From positions 1 to 64,000 of the forward strand of contig NZ_JACLQD010000005.1 in the NCBI RefSeq assembly GCF_014243445.1: 64,000 nucleotides of DNA, given 5' to 3'. The translations under genes and the position numbers were made by a program. This document shows, piece after piece, positions 26,005-36,356 of this stretch; position 1 is the stretch's first letter, and the number at the start of each line of letters is the position of its first letter. The notes below the pieces were generated by a model, which was not told the origin of the DNA, searched no databases, and saw nothing but the letters and a program-made list of their open reading frames with translations. The stretch is from Paragemmobacter straminiformis (GTDB lineage: Bacteria > Pseudomonadota > Alphaproteobacteria > Rhodobacterales > Rhodobacteraceae).

Positions 26005-27415
26005 CGATTGGCGCCGCCTTGCGCTGCGGCTTGTCATCGCCGTCACCGCGGCGCGGCTGGTCCTTCTGGCCTTCGACCGCACCGATCTTTACGTCGATGA
26101 AAGCCAGTACTGGCTCTGGGGCCAGCATTTCGCCTTTGGCTATTACTCGAAACCCCCGCTGATCGCCTGGGTGATCGGCCTGTCCACCTGGATCGGCGGC
26201 GACAACGCCTATTTCGTCCGCGCGCCCTTTGCGCTGTTCCACGGGGCGACCGCGCTGATCCTTGCCGCACTCGCCGACCGCATCTACGGGCCGCGGGTCG
26301 CCATGCTGACCGCGCTGACCTATGTCACCCTGCCGATGGCCGCCGTGGGCAGCCTGCTCGCCTCGACCGACACGATCATGGCGCCTTTCTTCGCGGGCGC
26401 GCTCTACTACTGGCACCGCCTTGCGCAAGAGCGGCGGACGCATCTTGCCGTGCTTGGCGGGCTCTGCCTCGGCCTTGCTTTCCTTGCGAAATATGCCTCG
26501 ATCTATTTCCTGCTCGGCGCAGGGCTGGCCGTCGTGATCCATCCGTCGCTGCGCATCGGCTGGCGCAACGCGCTCTGGCTGCTTTTGGCCTTTGCGGCCG
26601 TCGCCACCCCCAACATCGTCTGGAACGCGCTGAACGGCTTCGCCACCGTCTCGCACACGGTCGACAACGTCAGCTGGATCCGCCAGCCCAGCCCGCTGGG
26701 TGCGATCTCTCCGCTCAGCCTCGTGCAATTCCTCGGCGCGCAATTCGCCGTTGCCGGCCCTCTCGTCTTTGCCGCCACGCTGGCCGCGATCTTCCGGCCG
26801 CAGACGGCACGGCTTGCCGTGTTCGCCCTGCCGCCGCTGGTCATCGTCAGCGTTCAGGCGTTGCTCGAACAGGCCTATGCCAACTGGGCCGCCTCGGCCT
26901 ATTTTGCCGGAACCGTCGCCGCCGTGGCCCTCTTGTCGCACCGCCCGCGCCTGATGGGCGCATCGCTTGCGATCAACGGCGCGCTCAGCCTGATTGTGCC
27001 CTTGCTGACCATCTTCCCGACCTTCTCGCTCGGCGACCGGCCCATTCTCGTCCGCTACCTCGGTCAGGCCGAGATGAGCCGCCAGATCATCGATCTCGCC
27101 ATCGACAACGACGGCCTGCCGATCGTCGCAAGCCGCCGCGATGTGCTGGCAGACCTGTTCTTCACAGGGGCCGAAAGCAACCTCGCCTTCTATGCCGTGC
27201 CGCCCAAGGGGCGGGCGTTGAACCATTATGAACAGGTCTACCCCCTTCCGGCAGACATCACGGGCAAGGTTCTTTACATCGCGGGCCGCCCGCCGGCCTG
27301 TCCCGAAGCGGAAACACCGGCAGAACGCTTGCCCCTCGACGCGGGGCAGGGCACCTATTCCAGGATGGAACTGAAGGCCTTCATCATCGACGCCGCCTGT
27401 ATTCATGGAAATTGA
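25985..27415 (+). CDS. GT39/ArnT-like membrane glycosyltransferase
   Basis: 476 residues. After the first helix comes the periplasmic DESQYWLWGQHFAFGYYSKPPLIAW segment, here split as DESQYW, WGQHFAFGYYSK and PPLIAW; the acidic DE and the YYSKPPL stretch are hallmarks of the ArnT/PMT_2 group. About ten further helices follow. The enzyme should transfer a sugar from a polyprenyl phosphate to lipid A or a protein on the periplasmic side. It overlaps the LAB_N gene and is followed directly by a PAP2 phosphatase. The acceptor is unknown. Confidence 0.88.
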   Translation: MPAPIADDWRRLALRLVIAVTAARLVLLAFDRTDLYVDESQYWLWGQHFAFGYYSKPPLIAWVIGLSTWIGGDNAYFVRAPFALFHGATALILAALADRIYGPRVAMLTALTYVTLPMAAVGSLLASTDTIMAPFFAGALYYWHRLAQERRTHLAVLGGLCLGLAFLAKYASIYFLLGAGLAVVIHPSLRIGWRNALWLLLAFAAVATPNIVWNALNGFATVSHTVDNVSWIRQPSPLGAISPLSLVQFLGAQFAVAGPLVFAATLAAIFRPQTARLAVFALPPLVIVSVQALLEQAYANWAASAYFAGTVAAVALLSHRPRLMGASLAINGALSLIVPLLTIFPTFSLGDRPILVRYLGQAEMSRQIIDLAIDNDGLPIVASRRDVLADLFFTGAESNLAFYAVPPKGRALNHYEQVYPLPADITGKVLYIAGRPPACPEAETPAERLPLDAGQGTYSRMELKAFIIDAACIHGN

Positions 27416-27416
27416 C

Positions 27417-28094
27417 ATGCCCAACCCCCTGCGCGTCGCCCTTCTTGCCATTCTGGCGATGCTGCCCTTCGTGATCTTCCCGCGCCTCGATCTGGCGGTG
27501 TCCGACCTGTTCTTCGCCAAGGGCTGGATGGACAGCCCCGCCTCCGAGGGGATCCGCTTCGCCCTCTGGCGCCTGTCCGGCGTGGTCCTGCTGGCCGCCT
27601 TCGTCCTCTGGCTTCTCGCTCTGGTCAGGAAACGCGCCATCCTGCGCGGCCCCGCCCGGCTTTGGGGGCTGATCGTGCTGACCTATGCGCTCGGCCCCGG
27701 CCTGCTTGTCGATACGCTGCTCAAACGCCACTGGGGCCGCGCCCGCCCCGCCGATGTGGCCGAATTCGGCGGCAGCCTGACCTACTCGCCCCCGTGGTGG
27801 CCGTCGGACCAATGCCTGTCCAACTGCTCCTTCGTCTCGGGCGAGGTGTCGGGTGCAACCGCCACCGCCATCGCGCTTTTGCTGGTGCTGGGTCTCTGGC
27901 GCGACCGCCTCTCGCCCCTTGCCCTGCGCGTGCTGGCCGTGCTTGCCGCCGCCCTCCCCTTGGTCACGGCGCTGCAACGGCTTTCGACGGGGCGGCATTT
28001 CCTGTCGGACACGCTTTTCGCGATGCTTTTCACCCTGCTACTCGCAAGCCTCTTGCACCGCGCCCTGATCCGTCGCAAACCCCTCGGGAATTAG
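27417..28094 (+). CDS. PAP2 family membrane phosphatase
   Basis: 225 residues from ATG 27417; another ATG at 27405 overlaps the previous stop. The three phosphatase motifs are KRHWGRARP (KX6RP), CSFVSGEVSG in place of the usual PSGH block, and RLSTGRHFLSD (RX5HX3D). The glutamate where histidine is usual may mark a subfamily. Several transmembrane helices surround the site. PAP2 enzymes dephosphorylate lipid A, undecaprenyl pyrophosphate or phosphatidyl lipids; the neighbouring GT genes suggest recycling of a polyprenyl carrier or lipid A 1-phosphate removal. Confidence 0.85.
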   Translation: MPNPLRVALLAILAMLPFVIFPRLDLAVSDLFFAKGWMDSPASEGIRFALWRLSGVVLLAAFVLWLLALVRKRAILRGPARLWGLIVLTYALGPGLLVDTLLKRHWGRARPADVAEFGGSLTYSPPWWPSDQCLSNCSFVSGEVSGATATAIALLLVLGLWRDRLSPLALRVLAVLAAALPLVTALQRLSTGRHFLSDTLFAMLFTLLLASLLHRALIRRKPLGN

Positions 28095-28127
28095 CGCCGC
28101 ACCGCCCGCCGGGCCCGCCGCCGCCCG

Positions 28128-28156
28128 TTGACATCCCCCGCGACTCCCCCTATACG
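28128..28156 (+). promoter_or_regulatory. Promoter of the str operon (rpsL)
   Basis: A consensus TTGACA -35 (28128-28133), a 17-base spacer and TATACG (28151-28156). It stands about 225 bases before rpsL and is the best sigma-70-type promoter in the window. The gene-free stretch 28095-28381 holds this promoter and a long leader. Confidence 0.82.
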
Positions 28157-28333
28157 CCCGCTACCTCGTCCTGCGACCTTTGGGTTTTGCTGATTGGGTG
28201 CCTAAAATTGAGTGGTCATGATCCGGGCCGAAACGCTCCGATCCTCTGGAATTCCACCGCGTCGTCCCCGCGTAGGGGGCGTATGCGGTTTTGGTGTTTT
28301 TGCGATAGGCGCAAAGGCACCGTCGAGAAGCAG

Positions 28334-28351
28334 CGCACCGGATCCGGTGCG
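28334..28351 (+). promoter_or_regulatory. 18-bp perfect palindrome in the rpsL leader
   Basis: CGCACCGGATCCGGTGCG is its own reverse complement and lies 30 bases before the rpsL start. It may be an RNA hairpin acting on str-operon expression or a protein-binding site; nothing in the sequence decides this. Confidence 0.6.
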
Positions 28352-28381
28352 AGTATTGACAGCGCAACACGGGGAACGTGA

Positions 28382-28753
28382 ATGCCGACTATCCAACAGC
28401 TGATCCGCAAACCGCGGGAGGCGAAAGTACGACGCTCCAAGTCGCAGCACTTGGAATCCTGCCCGCAGAAGCGTGGCGTGTGCACCCGCGTGTACACCAC
28501 GACGCCGAAGAAACCGAACTCCGCTATGCGTAAGGTCGCCAAGGTGCGCCTGACCAACGGGTTCGAGGTCATCAGCTACATTCCCGGCGAAAAGCACAAC
28601 CTTCAGGAACACTCCGTGGTTCTGATCCGTGGTGGCCGCGTGAAAGACCTTCCCGGTGTGCGTTACCACATCCTGCGCGGTGTTCTGGATACCCAGGGCG
28701 TCAAAGAACGTCGTCAGCGCCGCTCGAAATACGGCGCCAAGCGTCCGAAGTGA
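28382..28753 (+). CDS. rpsL: 30S ribosomal protein S12
   Basis: 123 residues, the standard length. It lines the decoding centre. The streptomycin-related loops [13 protein letters not shown] and [12 protein letters not shown] are wild type, so no rpsL-based resistance is expected. It is the first gene of the str operon and rpsG follows 11 bases later. Confidence 0.98.
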   Translation: MPTIQQLIRKPREAKVRRSKSQHLESCPQKRGVCTRVYTTTPKKPNSAMRKVAKVRLTNGFEVISYIPGEKHNLQEHSVVLIRGGRVKDLPGVRYHILRGVLDTQGVKERRQRRSKYGAKRPK

Positions 28754-28761
28754 GGAATTAA

Positions 28762-29235
<474 letters not shown>

Positions 29236-29244
29236 GGGGTCACC

Positions 29245-31368
29245 ATGGCACGCGAATATCCGCTGGAACGTTACCGTAACTTCGGGATCATCGCCCACAT
29301 CGACGCGGGCAAGACCACGACTTCGGAACGCATCCTCTACTACACCGGCAAGTCCCACAAGATCGGCGAAGTCCATGACGGCGCCGCAACGATGGACTGG
29401 ATGGAGCAAGAGCAAGAGCGTGGCATCACGATCACCTCGGCTGCGACCACCACCTTCTGGGAACGCACCGTTGATCCGGGCCTCGAGCATGCACGTGCCG
29501 ACAAGTTCCGTTTCAACATCATCGACACCCCCGGCCACGTCGACTTCACCATCGAAGTCGAGCGTTCGCTGGCCGTGCTCGACGGCGCTGTGGTTCTGCT
29601 CGACGGCAACGCCGGCGTCGAACCCCAGACCGAAACCGTGTGGCGTCAGGCTGACCGCTACAAGGTTCCGCGCATCGTGTTCGTCAACAAGATGGACAAG
29701 ACCGGCGCCGACTTCTTCAACTGCGTCCGCATGATCAAGGACCGGACTGGCGCCAACGCCATGCCGATCGCCCTGCCCATCGGTGCGGAAGACAAGCTCG
29801 AAGGCATCATCGACCTCGTGACCATGGAAGAATGGGTCTACCAGGGCGAAGACCTCGGCGCTTCCTGGGTTCGCCAGCCGATCCGGGCTGAGCTGAAAGC
29901 CAGCGCGGACGAATGGCGCATGAACCTGATCGAGACCGCTGTCGGTCAGGACGATGCCGCGATGGAAGCCTATCTCGAAGGCACCGAACCCGACGCCGAA
30001 ACGCTGCGCGCGCTGATCCGCAAGGGCACGCTCGCGATCGACTTCATCCCCGTGATGGCTGGCTCGGCATTCAAGAACAAGGGCGTGCAGCCCCTCCTGA
30101 ACGCCGTGATCGACTATCTGCCCTCGCCGCTCGACGTTCCGCCCTACATGGGCTTCGCGCCGGGTGACGAGACGGAAACCCGCAACATCGCGCGTTCGGC
30201 CGATGACGACCAGCCCTTCTCGGCGCTGGCCTTCAAGATCATGAACGACCCCTTCGTCGGCTCGCTGACCTTTACCCGCATCTACTCGGGCAAACTGGCC
30301 AAGGGCGACGGCATGCTGAACGCGACCAAGCAGCGCAAAGAGCGCGTTGGCCGCATGATGATGATGCACGCCATCGAGCGTGAGGAAATCTCGGAAGCCT
30401 TCGCCGGCGACATCATCGCGCTCGGCGGTCTGAAGGAAACCACCACCGGTGACACGCTGTGCGATCCGGCGGCGCCCGTCGTTCTCGAAACCATGACCTT
30501 CCCGGTCCCGGTCATCGAAATCGCCGTGGAACCCAAGACCAAGGCCGACCAGGAAAAGATGGGCATCGCACTTGCCCGTCTGGCTGCCGAAGACCCGTCC
30601 TTCCGCGTCGAGACCGACCTCGAGTCGGGCCAGACCATCATGAAGGGCATGGGCGAACTTCACCTCGACATCCTCGTCGACCGCATGCGTCGCGAGTTCA
30701 AGGTCGAGGCGAACATCGGTGCCCCGCAGGTTGCCTACCGCGAGACCATCTCGCGCGAGCACGAAATCGACTACACCCACAAGAAGCAGACCGGCGGTAC
30801 GGGCCAGTTCGCCCGCGTCAAGCTGGTGATCACCCCGACGGAACCGGGCGAGGGCTACTCGTTCGAATCCAAGGTCGTCGGCGGCTCGGTGCCCAAGGAA
30901 TACATTCCCGGCGTCGAAAAAGGCATCAAGTCCGTCATGGACTCGGGCCCGCTCGCAGGCTTCCCGGTGATCGACTTCAAGGTGCAGCTGATCGACGGCG
31001 CGTTCCATGACGTCGACTCCTCGGTCCTCGCCTTCGAAATCGCCTCGCGCGCCGCAATGCGCGAAGGTCTGAAGAAGGCCGGTGCGAAACTGCTCGAACC
31101 GATCATGAAAGTCGAAGTCGTCACGCCGGAAGAATACACCGGCGGCGTCATCGGCGACCTGACCTCGCGTCGGGGCATGGTGACCGGACAGGACAGCCGC
31201 GGCAACGCCAACGTCATCTCGGCGATGGTCCCGCTGGCCAACATGTTCGGCTACATCAACACGCTGCGTTCGATGACCTCGGGCCGCGCCGTGTTCTCGA
31301 TGGAGTTCGACCATTACGACGCCGTTCCGCAGAACATCTCGGACGAAATCCAGAAGAAATACGCGTGA
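29245..31368 (+). CDS. fusA: Elongation factor G
   Basis: 707 residues. This translocation and ribosome-recycling GTPase has G1 [13 protein letters not shown]2/G3 [11 protein letters not shown] and DTPGHVDFT, and NKMD at G4. Domain IV includes the segment [16 protein letters not shown]. The length is typical of the housekeeping EF-G. An 82-base spacer with two palindromic hairpins separates it from tuf copy 2. Confidence 0.98.
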   Translation: MAREYPLERYRNFGIIAHIDAGKTTTSERILYYTGKSHKIGEVHDGAATMDWMEQEQERGITITSAATTTFWERTVDPGLEHARADKFRFNIIDTPGHVDFTIEVERSLAVLDGAVVLLDGNAGVEPQTETVWRQADRYKVPRIVFVNKMDKTGADFFNCVRMIKDRTGANAMPIALPIGAEDKLEGIIDLVTMEEWVYQGEDLGASWVRQPIRAELKASADEWRMNLIETAVGQDDAAMEAYLEGTEPDAETLRALIRKGTLAIDFIPVMAGSAFKNKGVQPLLNAVIDYLPSPLDVPPYMGFAPGDETETRNIARSADDDQPFSALAFKIMNDPFVGSLTFTRIYSGKLAKGDGMLNATKQRKERVGRMMMMHAIEREEISEAFAGDIIALGGLKETTTGDTLCDPAAPVVLETMTFPVPVIEIAVEPKTKADQEKMGIALARLAAEDPSFRVETDLESGQTIMKGMGELHLDILVDRMRREFKVEANIGAPQVAYRETISREHEIDYTHKKQTGGTGQFARVKLVITPTEPGEGYSFESKVVGGSVPKEYIPGVEKGIKSVMDSGPLAGFPVIDFKVQLIDGAFHDVDSSVLAFEIASRAAMREGLKKAGAKLLEPIMKVEVVTPEEYTGGVIGDLTSRRGMVTGQDSRGNANVISAMVPLANMFGYINTLRSMTSGRAVFSMEFDHYDAVPQNISDEIQKKYA

Positions 31369-31374
31369 TTTGGC

Positions 31375-31426
31375 GGTGGGCGGTAACGCCCACCCTACCC
31401 CTGTAGGGTGCGTGACAGCACGCACC
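31375..31426. repeat. Pair of palindromic hairpins between fusA and tuf copy 2
   Basis: GGTGGGCG/CGCCCACC (31375-31382, 31387-31394, loop GTAA) is followed by GGTGCGTG/CACGCACC (31407-31414, 31419-31426, loop ACAG). The two are joined by CCTAC...GTAGG, which can pair as well. It is a clear example of the dispersed palindromic family. Confidence 0.85.
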
Positions 31427-31450
31427 GCAACCGAATGAAGGATAGCCATC

Positions 31451-32626
31451 ATGGCAAAGGCAAAGTTTGAACGGACCAAACCGCACGTCAACATCGGCAC
31501 GATCGGCCACGTTGACCACGGCAAGACGACGCTGACGGCGGCGATCACCAAGTACTTCGGCGAATTCCGCGCCTACGACCAGATCGACGGCGCCCCGGAA
31601 GAGCGCGCGCGCGGGATCACGATCTCGACGGCGCACGTTGAATACGAGACCGAGAACCGTCACTACGCGCACGTCGACTGCCCCGGCCACGCCGACTATG
31701 TGAAGAACATGATCACGGGCGCCGCCCAGATGGACGGCGCGATCCTCGTCTGCGCCGCGTCCGACGGCCCGATGCCGCAAACGCGCGAGCACATCCTGCT
31801 CGGCCGCCAGGTGGGTATCCCCTACATGGTCTGCTACATGAACAAGGTCGACCTTGTTGATGACGCGGAACTGATCGAACTCGTGGAAATGGAACTGCGC
31901 GAGCTGTTCTCGTCCTACGAATACCCGGGCGACGATATCCCGATCATCAAGGGCTCGGCCCACCAGGCGATGATCGGCGAGCGCAAGGACATCGGTGAAG
32001 ACTCGATCCGCGCGCTTCTGGCGGCGGTCGACTCCTACATCCCGACGCCGGCGCGTGCGATCGACCAGCCCTTCCTGATGCCGATCGAAGACGTGTTCTC
32101 GATCTCGGGCCGTGGCACGGTTGTGACGGGCCGCATCGAGCGTGGCGTGATCAACGTCGGCGACGAAGTCGAAATCGTCGGCATCCGCGACACGAAGAAA
32201 TCGACCTGCACGGGCGTCGAGATGTTCCGCAAGCTGCTTGACCGCGGTGAAGCCGGCGACAACGTCGGCGTGCTGCTGCGCGGCATCGACCGCGAAGGCG
32301 TCGAGCGCGGCCAGGTGCTGTGCAAGCCGAAGTCGGTGAACCCGCACACGAAGTTCGAAGCCGAAGCCTACATCCTGACCAAGGAAGAAGGCGGCCGCCA
32401 CACCCCGTTCTTCGCCAACTACCGTCCGCAGTTCTACTTCCGCACGACCGACGTGACCGGGACCGTGCAACTGCCGGAAGGCACCGAGATGGTGATGCCG
32501 GGCGACAACCTGAAGTTCAACGTCGAACTGATCGCCCCGATCGCGATGGAAGAGAAGCTCCGCTTCGCCATCCGTGAAGGCGGCCGCACCGTCGGCGCAG
32601 GCGTCGTCTCGAAAATCATCGAGTGA
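31451..32626 (+). CDS. tuf: Elongation factor Tu, copy 2
   Basis: 391 residues, identical in protein sequence to the copy at 7823-8998. It is the str-operon copy, in the order rpsL, rpsG, fusA, tuf. Only one silent difference was seen against copy 1, at 31573. Similarity stops at the coding borders: the flanks differ, and this copy has the ribosome binding site GAAGGATAG and palindromic spacers on both sides. Such identity over 1176 bases points to gene conversion. Confidence 0.98.
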   Translation: MAKAKFERTKPHVNIGTIGHVDHGKTTLTAAITKYFGEFRAYDQIDGAPEERARGITISTAHVEYETENRHYAHVDCPGHADYVKNMITGAAQMDGAILVCAASDGPMPQTREHILLGRQVGIPYMVCYMNKVDLVDDAELIELVEMELRELFSSYEYPGDDIPIIKGSAHQAMIGERKDIGEDSIRALLAAVDSYIPTPARAIDQPFLMPIEDVFSISGRGTVVTGRIERGVINVGDEVEIVGIRDTKKSTCTGVEMFRKLLDRGEAGDNVGVLLRGIDREGVERGQVLCKPKSVNPHTKFEAEAYILTKEEGGRHTPFFANYRPQFYFRTTDVTGTVQLPEGTEMVMPGDNLKFNVELIAPIAMEEKLRFAIREGGRTVGAGVVSKIIE

Positions 32627-32637
32627 CATCTACCCGC

Positions 32638-32705
32638 GGCGGGGTTAAAGCCCCGCCTCGGATACCAAGTTAACCAGAACCTCTTGGGTGGGCCGATGCC
32701 CACCC
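32638..32705. repeat. Two palindromic hairpins between tuf copy 2 and rpsJ
   Basis: GGCGGGG/CCCCGCC (32638-32644, 32651-32657) and GGGTGGGC/GCCCACCC (32686-32693, 32698-32705, loop CGAT). Neither has a U-run. The second ends in CTACG like the elements at 31394 and 37522. Confidence 0.8.
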
Positions 32706-32728
32706 TACGTTCTAAGAAGGACTGAAAG

Positions 32729-33037
32729 ATGCAAGGTCAGACCATCCGCATCCGGCTGAAAGCCTTCGATTACCGCGTTCTGGATGCCAGCACGCAGGAA
32801 ATCGTCAACACGGCCAAGCGGACCGGCGCGCAAGTGCGCGGCCCGATCCCGCTGCCGAACAAAATCGAGAAGTTCACGGTTCTCCGTGGTCCGCACATCG
32901 ACAAGAAGTCGCGCGACCAGTGGGAAATCCGCACGCACAAGCGCCTTCTCGACATCGTCGATCCGACCCCCCAGACCGTGGACGCGCTGATGAAGCTCGA
33001 CCTCGCCGCTGGCGTGGACGTCGAGATCAAGGTGTAA
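32729..33037 (+). CDS. rpsJ: 30S ribosomal protein S10
   Basis: 102 residues, head protein of the 30S subunit and, as NusE, partner of NusG and NusB in antitermination. It begins with [18 protein letters not shown] and has the long loop [20 protein letters not shown]. First gene of the S10 cluster. It is separated from tuf copy 2 by 102 bases without a clear promoter, so it may be read from the str promoter. Confidence 0.98.
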   Translation: MQGQTIRIRLKAFDYRVLDASTQEIVNTAKRTGAQVRGPIPLPNKIEKFTVLRGPHIDKKSRDQWEIRTHKRLLDIVDPTPQTVDALMKLDLAAGVDVEIKV

Positions 33038-33049
33038 GGAGCAATGACC

Positions 33050-33775
33050 ATGCGTTCTGGTGTTATCGCCAAGAAGCTGGGCATGACCCGGCTTTTCCTC
33101 GAGAACGGCGCACAGGTTCCTGTGACCGTCCTCCAACTCGACAGCCTTCAGGTCGTCGCCCAGCGCACCGCTGACAAGGATGGCTACACCGCCGTCCAGC
33201 TCGGCGCGGGCTCGGCCAAGGCCAAGCGGACCACGGCAGCCCAGCGCGGCCACTTCGCCAAGGCCAATGTCGCTCCCAAGCGCAAGATCGCGGAATTCCG
33301 CGTCTCGCCCGACAACCTGATCGAAGTGGGCGCGGAAATCACCGCCGACCACTACCTTGCAGGCCAGTTCGTCGACATCGCCGGCACCTCGATCGGTAAA
33401 GGCTTTGCCGGCGCCATGAAGCGCCACAACTTCGGCGGTCTTCGCGCCTCGCACGGTGTGTCCGTGTCGCACCGTTCGCACGGTTCGACCGGCCAGTGCC
33501 AGGACCCCGGCAAGGTGTTCAAGGGCAAGAAGATGGCGGGTCACCTCGGCTCCGTCCGCACCACGACCCAGAACCTGCAAGTCGTCCGTACCGACGCCGA
33601 CCGTGGCCTGATCATGGTCAAGGGCGCCGTCCCGGGCTCGCGCGGTGGCTGGGTCACCATCAAGGATGCGGTCAAGAAGGCTCCGTTCGCCGACGCGCCG
33701 CGTCCGGCCGCGATCCGCGCCGCAACCGCTGCTGCTCCGGCTGCCGAAGTGGCCGCCGAAGGGGGTGAAGCATGA
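33050..33775 (+). CDS. rplC: 50S ribosomal protein L3
   Basis: 241 residues from the ATG at 33050 ([16 protein letters not shown]). A second ATG at 33044 is only two bases behind the AAGGAG site, whereas 33050 has eight bases, so the latter is preferred. The conserved loop near the peptidyl transferase centre includes [16 protein letters not shown], with a glutamine in the usual methylated position. The C-terminus has an alanine-rich tail ([18 protein letters not shown]) longer than in enteric L3. It overlaps rplD by four bases (ATGA). Confidence 0.95.
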   Translation: MRSGVIAKKLGMTRLFLENGAQVPVTVLQLDSLQVVAQRTADKDGYTAVQLGAGSAKAKRTTAAQRGHFAKANVAPKRKIAEFRVSPDNLIEVGAEITADHYLAGQFVDIAGTSIGKGFAGAMKRHNFGGLRASHGVSVSHRSHGSTGQCQDPGKVFKGKKMAGHLGSVRTTTQNLQVVRTDADRGLIMVKGAVPGSRGGWVTIKDAVKKAPFADAPRPAAIRAATAAAPAAEVAAEGGEA

Positions 33776-34392
33776 AACTTGACGTAATCAAGCTCGACGG
33801 CGGCAAGGCCGGTTCCATCGATCTCGACGAAGCGCTCTTCGGCCTCGAGCCGCGCGCCGACATCCTGCATCGCGTGGTCCGTTGGCAGCGCGCCAAATCG
33901 CAGGCCGGTACGCACTCGACGCTGACGCGCGCCGAAGTGTCCTACTCGACCAAGAAGATCTATCGCCAGAAAGGCACCGGCGGCGCTCGTCACGGTTCCA
34001 AGAAGGCCCCGATCTTCCGTCACGGCGGCGTTGTGAAGGGCCCGACCCCGCGGTCGCACGCCCATGATCTGCCGAAGAAGTTCCGCGCGCTTGGCCTTCG
34101 CCATGCGCTCTCGGCCAAGGCGAAAGCCGGCGAACTGGTGATCGTGGACAGCCTCGCGCTGGCCGAAGCCAAGACCGCCATCCTCGCCAAAACCGTGCAG
34201 GAACGTGGCTGGAAGCGCGTGCTGATCATCGACGGTTCGGACATCGACGCGAACTTCGCGCTCGCTGCCCGCAACATCGAAGGGATCGACGTGCTGCCGA
34301 CCATCGGTGCGAACGTCTATGACATCCTGAAGCGTGACACGCTCGTGATCACCAAAGCAGGTGTCGAAGCCTTGGAGGCTCGCCTGAAATGA
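33772..34392 (+). CDS. rplD: 50S ribosomal protein L4
   Basis: 206 residues. Its extended loop reaches the exit tunnel and contains [15 protein letters not shown], here complete. In enteric bacteria L4 also represses the S10 operon. ATGA overlaps join it to rplC upstream and rplW downstream, so the three genes are tightly coupled. Confidence 0.97.
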   Translation: MKLDVIKLDGGKAGSIDLDEALFGLEPRADILHRVVRWQRAKSQAGTHSTLTRAEVSYSTKKIYRQKGTGGARHGSKKAPIFRHGGVVKGPTPRSHAHDLPKKFRALGLRHALSAKAKAGELVIVDSLALAEAKTAILAKTVQERGWKRVLIIDGSDIDANFALAARNIEGIDVLPTIGANVYDILKRDTLVITKAGVEALEARLK

Positions 34393-34685
34393 GCGCGAAA
34401 CCCGAACACTACGACCTGATCAAGAAGCCGATCATCACCGAGAAAGCCACTATGGTCTCGGAAAATGGCGCGGTGGTCTTTCAGGTGGCGATGGATGCAT
34501 CCAAGCCGATGATCAAGGAAGCCGTGGAAGCGGTTTTCGGCGTCAAGGTCAAAGCGGTCAACACCGTCGTGACCAAGGGCAAGGCCAAGAAGTTCCGCGG
34601 TCGCGCAGGCGAACGCTCGGACAAGAAAAAGGCCTATGTCACGCTTGAAGCGGGCAACACTATCGACGTTGCCACGGGCCTCTGA
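34389..34685 (+). CDS. rplW: 50S ribosomal protein L23
   Basis: 98 residues. It sits at the tunnel exit and docks trigger factor and [18 protein letters not shown] and the basic [18 protein letters not shown] loop are typical. It is followed by an unusually long 168-base gap with a hairpin before rplB. Confidence 0.97.
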   Translation: MSAKPEHYDLIKKPIITEKATMVSENGAVVFQVAMDASKPMIKEAVEAVFGVKVKAVNTVVTKGKAKKFRGRAGERSDKKKAYVTLEAGNTIDVATGL

Positions 34686-34706
34686 TAGAAGCCCAGCGAA
34701 TCTGGC

Positions 34707-34736
34707 GGCCCCGGTTTTCCGGGGCCTCCGATTTTT
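34707..34736 (+). terminator. Hairpin with U-run between rplW and rplB
   Basis: GGCCCCGG (34707-34714) and CCGGGGCC (34719-34726) close a TTTT loop, followed by TCCGATTTTT. It could end part of the transcription after rplW. No convincing -35/-10 pair was found between it and rplB, so some readthrough must occur. Confidence 0.5.
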
Positions 34737-34853
34737 CGGCCATATCCCCGTGCAATTGCAGCCCGACGGATCGCCGAACACCTCCCCGGGGATCTTCGGA
34801 GCCCTATAACTTGGGTCGCAAACGACCCCTTTAGCTGACGGAAGACAGAGAGC

Positions 34854-35690
34854 ATGGCACTCAAGTCGTATAAACCGACGACGCCTGGCCAGCGTGGGCT
34901 GGTTCTGATCGACCGTTCGGAGCTGTGGAAAGGACGCCCCGTCAAATCCCTTACCGAGGGTTTGACCAAGACGGGTGGCCGGAACAACACCGGACGTATC
35001 ACGATGTGGCACAAGGGTGGGGGCGCCAAGCGTCTCTATCGCATCGTGGACTTCAAACGCCGCAAATTCGACATCGCGGCGACCGTGGAACGGATCGAAT
35101 ACGACCCCAACCGCACCGCATTCATCGCGCTGGTCAAATATGCCGATGGCGAGCTGTCCTACATCCTCGCGCCGCAGCGTCTGGCTGTGGGCGATCAGGT
35201 CATCGCCGGCGCCAAGACCGACGTGAAGCCCGGCAACGCGATGCCCTTCTCGGGCATGCCGATCGGTACCATCGTCCACAACGTCGAACTGAAGCCCGGC
35301 AAGGGTGGCCAGCTGGCCCGCGCTGCCGGCACCTACGCACAGTTCGTCGGCCGTGACGGCGGCTACGCCCAGATCCGCCTTTCGTCGGGCGAACTGCGCA
35401 TGGTCCGTCAGGAATGCATGGCCACCATCGGTGCCGTGTCGAACCCCGACAACTCGAACCAGAACCTCGGCAAGGCCGGTCGTCGTCGCCACATGGGCAT
35501 CCGCCCGACCGTCCGCGGTGTTGCGATGAACCCGATCGACCACCCGCATGGTGGTGGTGAAGGCCGGACTTCGGGTGGCCGTCACCCGGTCACTCCGTGG
35601 GGCAAGGGCACCAAGGGGAACAAGACCCGGTCGAACAAGAAGACGGACAAGTACATTGTCCGCTCGCGTCACGCGAAGAAAGGGCGCTAA
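34854..35690 (+). CDS. rplB: 50S ribosomal protein L2
   Basis: 278 residues. It is a core protein of the peptidyl transferase region. The conserved [19 protein letters not shown] and [21 protein letters not shown] parts are present; the latter carries the histidine linked to activity. rpsS follows three bases after the stop. Confidence 0.98.
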   Translation: MALKSYKPTTPGQRGLVLIDRSELWKGRPVKSLTEGLTKTGGRNNTGRITMWHKGGGAKRLYRIVDFKRRKFDIAATVERIEYDPNRTAFIALVKYADGELSYILAPQRLAVGDQVIAGAKTDVKPGNAMPFSGMPIGTIVHNVELKPGKGGQLARAAGTYAQFVGRDGGYAQIRLSSGELRMVRQECMATIGAVSNPDNSNQNLGKAGRRRHMGIRPTVRGVAMNPIDHPHGGGEGRTSGGRHPVTPWGKGTKGNKTRSNKKTDKYIVRSRHAKKGR

Positions 35691-35693
35691 TCC

Positions 35694-35972
35694 ATGGCAC
35701 GTTCTATCTGGAAGGGCCCGTTCGTCGACGCTTACGTCCTGAAAAAGGCCGAAAAGTCGCGCGAGTCGGGCAAGAACGAAGTGATCAAGATCTGGTCGCG
35801 CCGTTCGACGATCCTGCCGCAGTTCGTCGGCCTCACCTTTGGGGTCTACAACGGCAAGAAGCACATTCCCGTTGCAGTCACCGAAGAAATGATCGGTCAG
35901 AAGTTCGGTGAATATTCGCCGACCCGGACCTATTACGGTCACGCTGCCGACAAGAAAGCGAAACGGAAGTAA
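35694..35972 (+). CDS. rpsS: 30S ribosomal protein S19
   Basis: 92 residues. It forms part of the 30S head near the A-site finger. Starts [17 protein letters not shown]; the segment [20 protein letters not shown] is conserved. Spacing to both neighbours is three bases. Confidence 0.98.
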   Translation: MARSIWKGPFVDAYVLKKAEKSRESGKNEVIKIWSRRSTILPQFVGLTFGVYNGKKHIPVAVTEEMIGQKFGEYSPTRTYYGHAADKKAKRK

Positions 35973-35975
35973 GCC

Positions 35976-36356
35976 ATGGCAAACGAAAAGAATCCGCGCC
36001 GCGTGGCCGATAACGAAGCAATGGCGATCTCGCGCATGCTTCGCACTTCCCCGCAGAAACTCAACCTCGTCGCCGCCCTCATCCGCGGCAAGAAGGTGGA
36101 CAAGGCTTTGGCCGACCTCACCTTCTCGAAGCGCCGCATCGCGGGCGACGTGAAAAAGTGCCTTCAGTCGGCGATTGCCAACGCTGAAAACAACCACGGT
36201 CTCGATGTCGACACGCTTGTCGTCGCAGAAGCCTGGGTCGGCAAGAACCTGGTGATGAAGCGTGGCCGTCCGCGGGCACGTGGCCGCTTCGGCAAGATCA
36301 TGAAACCGTTCAGCGAAATCACCATCAAGGTGCGTCAAACCGGGGAGACTGCATAA
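35976..36356 (+). CDS. rplV: 50S ribosomal protein L22
   Basis: 126 residues. Its beta-hairpin lines the exit tunnel; the tip is in the [17 protein letters not shown] stretch. The family macrolide-related hairpin shows no deletion. The stop overlaps the start of rpsC by one base (TAATG). Confidence 0.97.
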   Translation: MANEKNPRRVADNEAMAISRMLRTSPQKLNLVAALIRGKKVDKALADLTFSKRRIAGDVKKCLQSAIANAENNHGLDVDTLVVAEAWVGKNLVMKRGRPRARGRFGKIMKPFSEITIKVRQTGETA

